From Rhytidiadelphus loreus (Eukaryota > Streptophyta > Bryopsida > Hypnales > Hylocomiaceae), in NCBI GenBank assembly GCA_947034895.1, contig OX344765.1:2299001-2363000 (forward strand): 64,000 nt of DNA, in the 5' to 3' direction. Both the position numbers and the translations under genes were made by a program. Every line of letters starts with the position of its first letter. The first letter of the stretch is position 1. The notes beneath the pieces are model-generated. The model was given only the letters and a program-made list of their open reading frames with translations, was not told the origin of the DNA and did not search any database. Of the stretch, positions 45,536 through 56,760 are shown piece by piece.

Positions 45536-46620
45536 AGATGATTAAGTGCTAGAAATCACAAGCATCTACAACATTATATATTCAAGATAAAACAATTTTT
45601 TTTATTCTTTCTTTCTGTGTTATTTCTAAACGAAATCTTTCATATTTGTACACAAGTCAATTGATTATTGTCTTATATTTTCCATTGCATCATACTAGCA
45701 AGCATTTGGTTTTGAGGGTTTTGAGTTATCAATAATAACTGGGGGATTGTTCGGCAAGACCTTCAGGTCAGCCCAGGGTTCAGCTCCCTCTTCCAACATT
45801 TCTTTTGGTTCAGGTGCAATGTTATCTGAATAAAAAATTTGTGATGTTTTTCTCGTTCCATTTTATTGCACGCTTAAATTTCTTTTCTGTGCAACTTGAG
45901 AATTTTGTTCATCAAGTTTCGTGTTCAAAAGTCCTTATATTTTCAGTACTTTATCATTGTTGTTGCCACTTGAACAGCTTGAGTTTTGCATGAGGAAGCA
46001 TCTTTCTGTGGGCAAAAATGGTTACAACGTTGTGGCATGGCTTTGTCAATTGCCTAAAGCATGTGCTGTTTTGTCACCTAATCACAGAAAAAATTCAAGT
46101 GCCGTTGCCACACAAGGTAACTACACCTAGTTTTGACCGCTTTCTAAAATTGCACACTCTAGATTTTTATCTAAAATGTACTCTCATTGTTCATGAGAGT
46201 CTACTATCAGACTTTGACACTCCTATTTTTAGCACTTTGAAAATTTGTAGTTTATTCATATAGTGTCCAAAAAATGAGTGATGTTGTCACACAAGGTAAC
46301 TACACCGAGAATCTAGAATCCCCTTTTAACTACCAACAAGACCCCACAAAAAGTTTTTCAATATAATAATGGGAATCATGCTAAATTGCTTATTTGTGCA
46401 ATTTTAGGTGTAGTTATGGTACATGTTGAGAACTAAGACCAAATAATTTGCATCTATAGTGCACAAATATAACAACTATAGCCATTCATTCATTGTACAA
46501 ATATCATACGTGGCTATCAAGGTTGGCATTTGATCTTCAAATGTAAATCTTCAAAGATGTGGAAATCCAAAAGGTCATAGTGGTCTTTGGAAGAGGTCGC
46601 CTTTTACTTCAACAAAGCAT
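45536..46620 (+). other. Mostly non-coding; one possible orphan exon
   Basis: 45977-46110 is an open stretch between CACTTGAACAG and CACAAG|GTAACT, so it looks like an internal exon of ~134 bp (peptide with KHLSVGKNGYNVVAWLC). No family is recognised and no partner exon was found; this may be a captured gene fragment. The remaining sequence has no recognisable feature. Confidence 0.25.
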
Positions 46621-46629
46621 GAAATAGAA

Positions 46630-46921
46630 GCATTATAGGAGATTTCAGTCTCTTGGAGGGCCATTTCAAGCACTTCCCGGCGTTGGTTCCCAGTAGTCCC
46701 TGTGAATGCCAGCGCTGCCACGTCACTATTTAAAATAAAATAAAAAAATCTTCTTAAAATGCAAAAAGAAATCGTAAATTTTAATTTAATTTAATTTTTT
46801 TTTTCAAAAAATGACATGGCAGTCTCCAATCCACGTCACTACGCTGCGGGAGCGCACTTCCCACGTTGGGAACGGGCTGGGAACTCGCAGCCCTCCGGTA
46901 GCCTGAAATCTCCTCTAATGC
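46630..46921. mobile_element. Inverted-repeat MITE-like element, ~290 bp
   Basis: The ends GCATTA(T/G)AGGAGATTTCAG are inverted copies, and similarity continues inward to GGAGGGC. The target duplication is unresolved. The interior is GC-rich at both ends and A/T-rich in the middle. Related sequence (TCTCTTGGAGG, in inverse) lies within 59380-59665. Confidence 0.5.
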
Positions 46922-47567
46922 CACAATGGTCATTGAGGTGAGTCGATCACATGTGCTAATGGGTAAAGCAACTCCCCTTGGGATTGATCATTGTTGAAGG
47001 TTAAATTTTATATTCTCAACAAAATTTTGCTTCATGAGCAATAGTTTCTTCACAATTCTAAACAAAAAATTGTATAGTTGAATTTTGAAAAAAAACATTT
47101 TTTTTTTCATTTTTTTCTCATTGCCCTAAAAAAAAGTGGCAGATTTTCACAATTTCTATCCTAAAGTGCCTCTATCCTATAGGGGTTAATATAATTGTTT
47201 CCAACTCTCTTTCTCAAAGTAATTTTAAAAAATAATCATATTTTACTTAAATCAAAATTATAATTTTTTATTTAATTTTGCCAGCACTTTGTCAGGGATA
47301 ATAATTGAAAATCACCATTCATCTGTGCCCAACTATCCACAAGGTTGTGTGTCGCACTGTTACCTCCATTCTAAAGGAAATTCACTGCATGAAGCAAGAA
47401 AAAAAGTTGTTTCTTTCAGGTGTTGCTCCCTTATTATTAGGGGTAGTCATACCTTCTTCACTTGGCACATGGAGAACGGATAGGGGTTGGCTTCATGTTG
47501 GTAGAATATTTTTAGTTGGATATATCTTCGACATGCCTAGTCTTCACCTCCAGAGGTGAAGATTAGG

Positions 47568-48150
47568 CTAGGGGAGGACACTCTCACTACATTTGGGGTA
47601 CCCACGTGCGGCGGTGGAAAAAGTAATACATGTAATTCACCTTGAATAAACTATAATTTCATTCTAAAATTTTGAGCTTTGTTTAACAATGACTAAAGGC
47701 TTCTATTGACAAAAATTTCAATTCCAAATAACATAAGATATATTGTCTAGAAAGGGTTGAAAAATGAACTAAAATGGCATGTTCTCCAACTAAAATATTT
47801 ATAGAGCTCACATGAAGATGACTATTGCATCAATATTCAACCAAAATAAACTTTCAATAGAAAGCTATTCTATATAATTTTTTTTTCATTTTTCAAATTT
47901 TTTTTCTTATATAATATAGAGGTGTGAAAGTTATTTTCAGCTTTACAGTGTATCGTTTTTCTTCAAAAATTTATAACTAATTACTATTAGCACAAAAAAA
48001 TACCAATAATTCAAAACATAAACTTCTAAAGTAGTAAAATCTATCCATAATTTTTTTTTTGAAAAAGAAATTAAATTTTAAGGTGTATTACTTGTTTTAC
48101 TTTTTCCGCCGCACGTAGGTTGCTAAAACATAGGGAGTGTCCTCCCCGGG
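47568..48150. mobile_element. hAT-type MITE, copy 2, 583 bp
   Basis: Ends C(T/C)(A/C)GGGGAGGACACTC, inverted; a perfect 8-bp duplication AGATTAGG flanks it (47560-47567, 48151-48158). Subterminal CCCACGTGCGGCGG-like boxes are adjacent to both ends. It is reverse-oriented relative to 53660-54239, to which it is highly similar. It has the same length as copy 1. Confidence 0.8.
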
Positions 48151-48340
48151 AGATTAGGAGTGCCAAAGATATATCCAACTAAGAATATTCCTTTGTGCTC
48201 TACACTTTCACATTTCCATTGCTACTTTTACCTTCGTTGTTGTTGATTTTCTTCCAACCTTATGTATAATCTTACGTTGAGGTAAATGGATTCTCCATTT
48301 TTTTCATTCTCCACTCTCAACACATCTTTTAATCCCTTAA

Positions 48341-49063
48341 CACTTGAGGCGCCATTCTATGCCATTTAGATGGCAGTTCAATGGGTGGAAAGAAATTGGA
48401 GACATTTTTTTCTTCTTTTTTTGTTGACCTTTCATGTTGAGTTACAAAGGGTATCCAATTGATTTTGTTGCCTTTCTAGTGTTTGCCTCCATGTAATTGA
48501 GAGTTTAGTAAAAAAAACGGATCACAAAATATGCTATTTTAGTGTATTTTGGAAAATTGCTGCCCCTTGCTCTAAATCTGAAATTTTTCCACAAAATTGA
48601 TATTTTCTGAGTTTGAGCCAAACTAACAAAATGAAGGTCATTTTCTCTAGTTTCTCCTCTAATTTCAATTTTGAAAAAAATCCTAAAATTCAATTTTTAT
48701 TGCAATTTCAACTTTGAATGTATTTTCAATGTCTACTAAATTCGAAATATAGAATGAAACGGAAATTGAGTTTACACTATGATGTTTGTCACTGCAATAT
48801 ACACACATGGTGAAAATTTGAAATTTTCCGAAGTAATTTCCTATTTGATGTGGTTTTTTTTCACTACTTCTTCAAAATTCTCATAAAAATCAATTTTCTA
48901 CAAAAAAAAACTTTAAAAATTTGCGAAGTGAAGAAGATATGTGATTTCATCTCTGAAAAATAAATATAAATTTTTTCATACATATCTAATTCCAAAATGG
49001 CAACAAATTGAATGATGGGCACTGAGGCTTGAAATCAGTGGTCACGGGTATGTCATTTAGGGG
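48341..49063. mobile_element. TTAA-flanked non-autonomous element, copy P4, 723 bp
   Basis: TTAA at 48337-48340 and 49064-49067. Left end CACTTGAGGCGCCATTC; inverted right end CCCCTAAATGACATACCC. The ends are only moderately alike, but TTAA and the CCCCTAAA end match the family. No coding. Confidence 0.45.
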
Positions 49064-49071
49064 TTAAGGGT

Positions 49072-49165
49072 GTCACACCTTCTTCACCCACTGCGGCTTC
49101 CCATTCGCTCCTCTACACTCTCACCAACTTCTCATTCTCCAATCTCCATGTGAAGAAGGTGTGAC
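49072..49165. repeat. 16-bp perfect inverted repeat upstream of the TIR leader
   Basis: GTCACACCTTCTTCAC (49072-49087) and its exact complement (49150-49165) are 62 bp apart. This may be a small fold-back remnant or a promoter-proximal structure. Confidence 0.5.
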
Positions 49166-49289
49166 TAGCCGTATTCTAGGGTTGGTGAAGCATTCCGTCG
49201 GAGTTATTGTTTGATTTTCGAACGCACGCGCAGTTTCGTATTTCTTTTCTAAGCGCCTGCAAGCGCGTAGCTGAACTTCGACAGCAATT

Positions 49290-50130
49290 GCCAGTATGAT
49301 AACGTGTGCTCAGCCTTGTCAATATTAACCTATTCATTCTGGTGACCGAGAGCGAAGTATTTTGTTGTCAAGGAAGTCTTCAGTGTCTGGAAACCCTCCT
49401 TCACTTTGAGTATCTCCTGCCTCTTTGATGGCCAGCTTGAATAGAGAATGAGTTTAGGATTTCGACAATTGCGTCAAACTTGTCTGTTGTCCTTGCGAGT
49501 AGTATCTTGGCAGTAATGATTTTCAACACAATCCTGCAAGAGGCATTTCTATTTCAGCACCGAATCGTGTGTCACTGAGCCTGAAGTATTTGGTCTGCAA
49601 GGAAAAAGGTGTCTGGAAAACAGTCCATCAGCAGAGCATCTCCTGCATCGTTGATGACCGGCTTCAATGGAGAGTGAGTTAATTCAGCGTTCCTTCAATT
49701 GTTCCAATCTTGTCTATAACCCTAATAGTTTTGTCGAAGTATTGCTTTTCAACTCCATCTTGCAAAAGACCTTCCTGGTTTTGTACCGACTCTTGCCTCA
49801 CTCAGGCTGAAAGTATTTAGTCTTGAAGGGTCTCAAGAAACATCCTTCAGCAGAGCATCTTCTGCCTAGCTCTTTCATATCCGGCTTGAATGGAGAGTAA
49901 GTTTAGGATTCCGACCATTGTTCCAAACAGTTGAACACAAGCTTGCAAAATTCATTTCCATTTCTGTACCGACTCTTGTCTCACTGAGGCTGCAGTATTT
50001 CGTCTTGAAGGAAGAAAGGTCTCTGGACAGCATCCGCCAGAAGAACGTCGTCTGTCTCTATGATGACCGACTTGACTGCAGAGTTCCTTACTTTAGGAAT
50101 CCGACAAATTGCTCCAACCCTGTCTCCTAT
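49290..50130 (+). repeat. Four tandem ~205-bp leader repeats of the TIR gene
   Basis: Diverged units begin near 49290, 49495, 49735 and 49915. Each contains a CTTGCAAGAG/AAA stretch, TGTACCGACTCTTG or CACCGAATCGTG, TGAAGTATTT, CATC-(G/A)CAGA-CATC-(T/C)CTGC and a GGCTTGAATGGAGAGT stretch. Two units recur at 40310-40715. The unit precedes the start codon and could form the 5' UTR or promoter. A non-ATG open frame extends through the last unit (49918-50208), but similarity to the non-coding units argues that it is leader. Confidence 0.65.
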
Positions 50131-50208
50131 CCTACTAGTTTTGTCGAAGCTTCCCGGTTTAGGGTTGAGCCAGAATTTCCAGAGCTTGTGATCCCTCCGT
50201 CCTCTGCC

Positions 50209-50410
50209 ATGTCCACCACAGTAGAAATCGAGCCGGTGTCATCCGAGGAGGATCGTCTCCTCGAACCCTTCCAGGAGGCGACCACAGTAGACATCGAGGC
50301 GATACCGTCCGAGGAAGATCGTCTCCTCGAACACGTCCAGGAGGCCACCACAGGAGACATCGAGCTGGTGCCGTCCGAAGACGGTCGTCTCCTCGAAACC
50401 ATCCTGGAGC
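50209..50410 (+). repeat. 66-bp coding tandem repeat, three units
   Basis: Three in-frame 66-bp units share (A/G)TCGAG, GTCCGA(G/A)GA and CGTCTCCTCGAA. They encode the 22-residue acidic repeats at the N-terminus of the TIR protein. Third-position similarity between units indicates a recent expansion. Confidence 0.75.
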
Positions 50411-51641
50411 TTCCGCTCGAATCCAGGCACCCGATCTTCCTAAACCACAGCGGAGCCCAAAAGAACTTCGTGGAGCAACTGTGCTTGGACTTGGAGCAGC
50501 AACTCCACCACAAGCCCTTCTTCGACAAGCGTCCCGACAGCCTTCCCAAGGGCGAAGTCTTCGCGCAGTACATCTTCCAAGCCGCGCAGCAGTGTGAGCT
50601 CGCGATCGTGGTGGTGTCGGAGGAGTATTTCAGTCGGAGCAAGTGGCCCATGCTGGAGCTTTCTGTGCTTGTGCGGTCAAGTAAACGCAAGATTTTACCC
50701 TTGTTTTTTGGCTTGTCGTGCAAGGAGTTCGGGGATGCGGAGCGAAGAGAGAGATGGTTTCAGACGTGGGACGCCTGGGCGCAAATTGATCCTCGCGTGA
50801 GTGTGGAGGATTGGAAGCTTGCGTTGCGGGAGGTGGATCGGAGAAATGGTCTGGAGTTTGTGGCGGCAGTCGGGGAGGTGGGCTTCCGGAAGGAGGTTTT
50901 GACGACTGTTTCTGCCATCATGCCGCTCGAGTGGGTAGAGGTGGAGAAGGTGGAGAAGGTGGAGGTGAGGATCAAACCCTAAATTAGCTTAAGAAGAGGA
51001 TATCATAACATGGGGCTACATTAGTGTTATGATGTCCTTTTCTTGGACCCTTGATTAACCATGATTGAAGAAGAAGCTCTAACTATTGAGGTTATGTCAT
51101 GACGGTACAATTTTCTGGAGGAAATAACATCCCTAGCTACTTCTATACATTGATCTACTATTTATTATAACAGAATTATATTTTCTTGTTACTTGGTCCT
51201 TCATATCATTCATTGGATTATTCCTTGATGTGATATTGTTTGGAGTGGTGACAATGTAACATTTGTTGTTGTTGTGATTTCATCCTTTTAGAATCTCAAT
51301 ATAGTAGTGTTGTAAGGGTAGAGAGTTCCTAACTTTTATCAATTATCTATTGTAAATAGGCCTTAGTATATTTTATTAAAGTATTTATTAACAAGGTTTT
51401 TGTTTTTGTTTTGAATTATGAACAGGTTCCTCCATACGTGCCTATTTTAGATCGAATAGGAGCATTGTGTAGACAGTTGTTTGGAGGGCGTTTTTTTATT
51501 CTCAAAGGTATTGGATGGATAATTGGTTATGTAGTTTTTGTTATTTTATTTGCTCTCTTGGCTTTTAAAGTCATTTTTCCTATCATTTTTTATTTTGTAG
51601 TACCAAAAAGTTTTTCCCAAAACTTTCCCAAAGGCTTTTGA
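50209..51641 (+). CDS. TIR-domain protein with predicted membrane tail (two exons)
   Basis: Exon 1 is 50209-50964 and exon 2 is 51426-51641, with a 461-bp intron (GAG|GTGAGG ... ATGAACAG|GTT) that keeps phase 0; 323 residues. If unspliced, exon 1 stops at 50982. The only ATG of the frame (50209) has G at -3. Residues ~5-66 are three acidic 22-residue repeats (DIE...SEEDRLLE). Residues ~74-235 are a TIR domain: PIFLNHSG, FFDKRPDSLPKGE, AIVVVSEEYFSRSKW, then Glu150 in PMLEL at the catalytic glutamate position of plant TIR NADases, and ILPLFFG. Exon 2 encodes a hydrophobic run (WIIGYVVFVILFALLAF...) likely to span a membrane. Plant TIR proteins act in immune or cell-death signalling through NAD-derived messengers; that role is inferred. 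No NB-ARC or LRR is attached. Confidence 0.75.
50999..51041 (+). other. Hairpin in the TIR-gene intron
   Basis: GGATATCATAACA pairs with TGTTATGATGTCC (one mismatch), separated by ~15 bp. It lies just past the unspliced stop at 50982, inside the proposed intron. It may be an alternative 3'-end signal of the short form or incidental. Confidence 0.3.
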
Positions 51642-52704
51642 TGTTAGGTTCTTATTTATTTCAATAAATGAGTGATGAAATTTCAGACAATTAATGTATT
51701 TTTTGTTAAGAAACTGAAAGTTCAAAATTCAACCTATTGCAAGTTTTTTTCTATTTTCTAACTTTAATATCAAGTCATATTTTGTCTAATATAAAATATA
51801 ATTTAGAAAGTTTCATATGCATGAGTATTCAAATTTCCAAAAATTGAATACAAAATTTTGAATCTTTTGTCTTGAGATGATTAATTGTTTCAACAAATAA
51901 ATGCTAGAAATCACAAGCTGTTACAATATCAAATATGGGAGTATTTAAATAAACCAAAGTTCTAGTTATTTATTTATGTGTTATTTCAAAATAGAGATGT
52001 TTAAATTTGTATAGTTGTCAAATTTTAATTTTTTAATTTTTTACCAACGAGACATTCTACACTTTCTAATGTTCAACATACAAAACTGTACATTGTAATT
52101 TATTAGTAGCTTTGGCACTCAAGAGCCTCATATTTAATTAAAGTAAAAAAAAAGGTTAGACAAGACTAAAATTCAATTTATGCCATGTAGGCAACCATTC
52201 AAAACTAACTAAGATATGGGTATATGGAAAGGTTTGGATATTTTATTTAACTTTTTCCAATAGTGCAAGAGGTTATTTGTTCTTAGAATACGTAAAATAC
52301 TGAGACAAGATTGCTATAAAAAGGCAATACATGTCCGTAAAAAAGAATATCATGATTCCTCCTCTATTAATTGCAATTTTCAAATATTAAGTAAGATACA
52401 AGGCTAATAGAGTTAATTGTAAAGTATATGCAATGAGGAACCATGAGCTAGAATTTGAAATAAAGACAAGATGAAATTCCTTGAAGCACCTAAATTGAGG
52501 TGTGATGGAGTTTGGTGTTGTGTTTCTTTTGTACTAATTCTTAATTAAGCCTTCTTCTAACACCCCTCATACAAACTAGGGTTCACTTTACTATAAACTC
52601 TAATTTCTTAAAAAATCAAGCAAAAATTATTTGTATTATTAATTTGCCAAAGTTGCTAGTAAGGTACGGTAGCCTTCATCGTATTATCTACTTGATCATA
52701 CAAG
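51642..52704. other. 3' flank of the TIR gene, AT-rich
   Basis: 51642-51950 aligns with the relic at 44490-45600, so it belonged to the duplicated unit; AATAAATGAG near 51664 could hold the polyadenylation signal (AATAAA). Beyond 51950 nothing is recognised. Confidence 0.45.
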
Positions 52705-53437
52705 CACTAGTAGAAAAATAGTGACCAAATCAATAAAACATCAACATAAAAGTGTTGAGTTTGATATTGTATCGTCCATTTGAACAATTTTTTGTTGATT
52801 TTGGTAAAAACTGCCAAAATCAACAAATTTTTTTGTTGATTTGGATACTACAATTCTAAATCAACTAAAAAATCAACACTTTTTTTGTTGATATGGATAC
52901 TACAACTCTAAATCAACCAAAAAATCAACACTTTTTTCGTTAATTTTGACTTTCAAGAATCTGAAGTAAGTTTTTTTATTTGAAAAATGCTTAAATCACC
53001 ATGGTTAGTATTCTATAAATAATGGGGTTTTTTTAAAAACCAAATCATTCACAATTCGATATTTTTCAAAGTCAGTAGACTTCAGAGGTCATTTAGGAAT
53101 AGAAAAACAACTTTTTCTTAAAAGCTTTGGACTAATAGAAGTTGCTAAACCAAAGTGTCTTTCTTTTCCAAATATCCGTTTGCAATTTCAAGTCTCCAAT
53201 CAAAAGTTATGAATAAATTTCAAGGAGGGGTTGGATTGAACTCTTTTTTTGACATCATGAAAGACCCTCTCTGACGAGGCATTTTATTGGCATGTGACAT
53301 TTTTTGTATGGTCAATTTTTAAAGTTCTTGATTTTTTCAAATATTTGATATTGATCAAATTAACAAAAAAATCAACACTTTTGTATTAAAAGTATTGGAA
53401 TCAACACATCCAAATCAACTGTTTTTTTCTACTAGTG
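52705..53437. mobile_element. CACTA-type non-autonomous element, 733 bp
   Basis: Ends CACTAGTAGAAAAA are inverted, with a 3-bp duplication AAG (52702-52704, 53438-53440). Subterminal AAATCAACA-like motifs are repeated many times. CACTA ends and a 3-bp duplication define the superfamily. No transposase. Shares interior blocks with the 62160 element (AAAAGTTATGAA, AGTCTCCAATCAAAAG). Confidence 0.75.
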
Positions 53438-53659
53438 AAGCCACTATTGAGATCTTGTTCTTGTTTTCCATTAGTGTCCTTATAATAATTAGAATAAATT
53501 CTAATTCTCTCCATTTTGTATTTGAGATAGATGTCTCATTCAAGCGGTCTTTGCCACTACCAAATTGTGAATTGGAGCAATGTTCATTGTCTTTTTGTTC
53601 AAACTTTGTCAACTTTAGCCCTAGAGGTATGCCAAGGACATTTTTTGTCCTTTCGATGG

Positions 53660-54239
53660 CCCGGGGAGGACACTCCCCACGTTTTAGCAACCCACGTGCG
53701 GCGGAAAAAGTAATACAAGTAATACACCTTAAAATTTAATTTTTTTTGCAAAAACAAAATTATGGATAGATTTTACTACTTTAGAAGTTTATGTTTTGAA
53801 TTATTGGTATTTTTTATGCTAATAGTAATTAGTTATAAATTTTTGAAGAAAAAAGATACACTATAAAGCTGAAAATAACTTTCACACCTCTATATTATAT
53901 AAAAAAAAAAATTGAAAAATGAAAAAAAATTCTATGCAATAGCTTTCTATTGAAAGTTTATTTTGATTGAATATTGATGCAATAGTCATCTTCATGTGAG
54001 CTCTATAAATATTTTAGTTGGAGAACATGCCATTTTAGTTCATTTTTCAACCCTTTCTAGACAATATATCTTATGTTATTTGGAATTGAAATTTTTGTCA
54101 ATAGAAACCTTTAGTCATTGTAAAACAAAGCTCAAAATTTTAGGATGAAATTATAGTTTATTCAAGGTGTATTACATGTATTACTTTTTCCGCTACTACA
54201 CAGGGATACCCCAAATGTAGTGAGAGTGTCCTCCCCGTA
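53660..54239. mobile_element. hAT-type MITE, copy 3, 580 bp
   Basis: Inverted ends nnnGGGGAGGACACTC. The flanking 8-mers (TTCGATGG, CTTAATGG) match at 5 of 8 positions, so the duplication is decayed or the call is off. The interior is nearly identical to the reverse complement of 47568-48150. A short frame (53395-53739) crosses its left end and is not a gene. Confidence 0.7.
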
Positions 54240-54247
54240 CTTAATGG

Positions 54248-56040
54248 CCAACCAAGTTTAGTACATATTGAAGAATGGATGATTTTCATCTATTTTCTTG
54301 TATGCAACTTTATTGACGCTATATCCACATCTACATGCAAGACATTTTAGTTTTAATTTTAATTTTATAAAAGGACATTTTATCAAATATATGGTATATT
54401 AGATTAAATCATAAAAGAGTTTGGATTTGGAGTTGCAAGCTAAGTTTAAGCTATAATCTCCAACAATAAATGCATTTGTTGAGGTCCGCCACTTCATCTT
54501 GAATTAAGCCTAAAACTCATTGTTGTTGTCTTGAGTTACAAATGCCTAATCCCACATGCTTGTGAGTTCTCTCATTAAAAGTAAGGGCAAAACTCAAATG
54601 AACTTCATTTTGAACCCAAATGGAGTTTGATCCCCGATTCTTTGTTTTTTTCTATTCCAAAGAGAAGAACCCTAGTTTCTTCCCACTTTAAAATTAACTC
54701 TACTATCTATTGTATTTCAATACTTTGAGCTTTTTTCCCTTAAAAATTAATTTTGACATTCAAAACAATTCCCTTTGCTTTTGATAAAAACTAAAAAATG
54801 AAGCTTTTGAAGTTTAGTTTTTATTTCATTTGGAAATTTTGAATAAAAAATAAATAAAGTCATTAAGAAAAAAATTTAGGCTTGAAAATGGTCATTTGAC
54901 TGCATGTAGCAGTGCAATTACAGCCATAAAAATAATTATTTTTAATCTAAACTATTAACTACTTCTTTTCTAAAAAAATTAATTTTTTGAATATGATTTG
55001 TATTTGATATGAATTTGCTTTATATTTTCTTCAAAATTCATAGTAATTTGAAATTTTTACAAAATATTAGACATTTTATTTCATTTCTAGAAAATAAAAC
55101 CAAAAGTTTCACTCATAAATAGCAAAGAAATGGAGGATATATAGTGGAGGACCTTCAAGTTTGACTATATGTCATATTTAGGCTCTATCTCTAAGGGACT
55201 AAATTCAAAAAGGCATGGACTTTATCTCAAAAGATACATTTATAATGAATTTGAGTTTGACCCTTCAAATAGGCCCTTACATAAAAAGTGAATCAATGCT
55301 AAAATGCCAAAATCATTTCTGGTGTAGTTGTTTGTTCTGATTAGTTACTACATTCCTAATTACTATATGTTGAATTAAGGTAGACATATCCGATGCCATC
55401 CATCTAATAATTTTGCATCCATGTACTAAATGTATTCACTTGTGCTATAAAATGTATTGTATAGCCACCAATATACGAGGACAAAATTGAGTATTAGGTG
55501 GTAATGGCTTTAGGGTTCCATAAAATTGAAATAAATGATATATTTTACAAAGATGGAAGCAAAAAATGTGCAAAAATTCAAAAAATAATTCATGTATTAA
55601 AGGATTAGGAGCTACAATGGAAGCAATGGAAGAATTGAATGTTCAACAAATACACCTTATTTAGGTGGTAAAAATTCTCAAGGTTGCAAAAACTATTTTT
55701 AAAATTTTTAAAAGTAGAATAAATCTAATCTTCCTATTGCCCAAAATTTCATACATGTTGAGTATTTTTTTTTCTTGTAATTCTTTCACCAAAATTTGTA
55801 AAAGAAAAAGCCTTGATCATTAATTTAGAAGAAGTCATCACTACATTCCAATGCTCAAGGTATGTATCATATATTCATCATTGTTTGTAGAGTTTGATTT
55901 TTGTTATACAAAGAATGTGATTGACATGTATAAATTATGATGTAGTGGAATCAAGTTAAAGCTAGACAATCTAGCTTTGTCCAAACTATCACCTCTCTCT
56001 CTTTAGTTTTTTAGTTTTTTTTTAATAAGACCAAGGGTTC
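54248..56040. other. AT-rich intergenic stretch, nothing recognised
   Basis: No open frame of note and no repeat structure that I can define by eye. Confidence 0.45.
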
Positions 56041-56059
56041 TAAAATAGAAGCCTTATCA

Positions 56060-56760
56060 AAGTCTCTAATAACACCATAATTTTTTGCTACCTTTGCCTC
56101 TTGAAAGTTCCAGGTGACTTCAAGTCTAGGTGACTATAGATCTAGAGGGAATAGACAACTTTTTTTGTTGCCCTCGCCTCTTGGAAGTTCCGGTCAACTT
56201 CAAGTTTGGGCAACCTTGGATCTTAGGCACAAATGGGTCCAAAGGAAATGGACAACCCTTCTTTATTGCCTTCACTTTTTGGAGGTTCTAGGCAACTTTA
56301 AGTCTTGAGTGACCTTAGATTTGAGAAAACAAAAGCCCTCCTACCGAGTGACCATGTTGGTGGGAGTCCTAGGCAACCTTGAGTCGGTTAGAAGAGAACT
56401 TGGGTTTGACAAGGGACGACTACATGTCCAGAGGGGCAAATTTGGGTCCAACAAGGGTGACTACAAGTTTGACATGGGTGATTGTGAGTCCATAGGGGCA
56501 AATTTGGATCCGACAAGAGTGACTATGAGTCCATAGGGGTGAATTCAAGTTCAATAAGGGTGATTGCAGGTCCACATGGGCAAATTTGGGATTGGCAGGG
56601 GCGAATTTGGATCTGGAGGTAACAGCAACTACAAGTATATAAGGGCGAATTTAGGCCGGCAGGGAGCGACTTTAGGTTAGTAGGGGTGAATTTGAGTCTG
56701 GAGGTAAAGGCGACTATGGGTCTGATTGGGTGACCCAAAGTCCGCCTACCCATGGTCTCT
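56060..56760. repeat. Complex minisatellite region
   Basis: About 56090-56320 holds two to three ~100-bp units (GCCTCTTGGAAGTTCC, CAACTTCAAGT, GGAC/GACAACTTTTT). About 56380-56740 holds shorter units of GGGGC(A/G)AATTTGG-TC and GGGTGACTA/GATTG. The small frames here (56114-56308, 56309-56536) follow the repeat and show no domain. Confidence 0.55.

Noticed and set aside
49918..50208. Extended N-terminus of the TIR protein
   Set aside because: It has no ATG and is made of the same leader repeat that is non-coding upstream and at 40.3 kb; start 50209 preferred.
50127..50723. Minus-strand frame opposite the TIR exon
   Set aside because: Shadow of the GC-rich coding strand; no domain.
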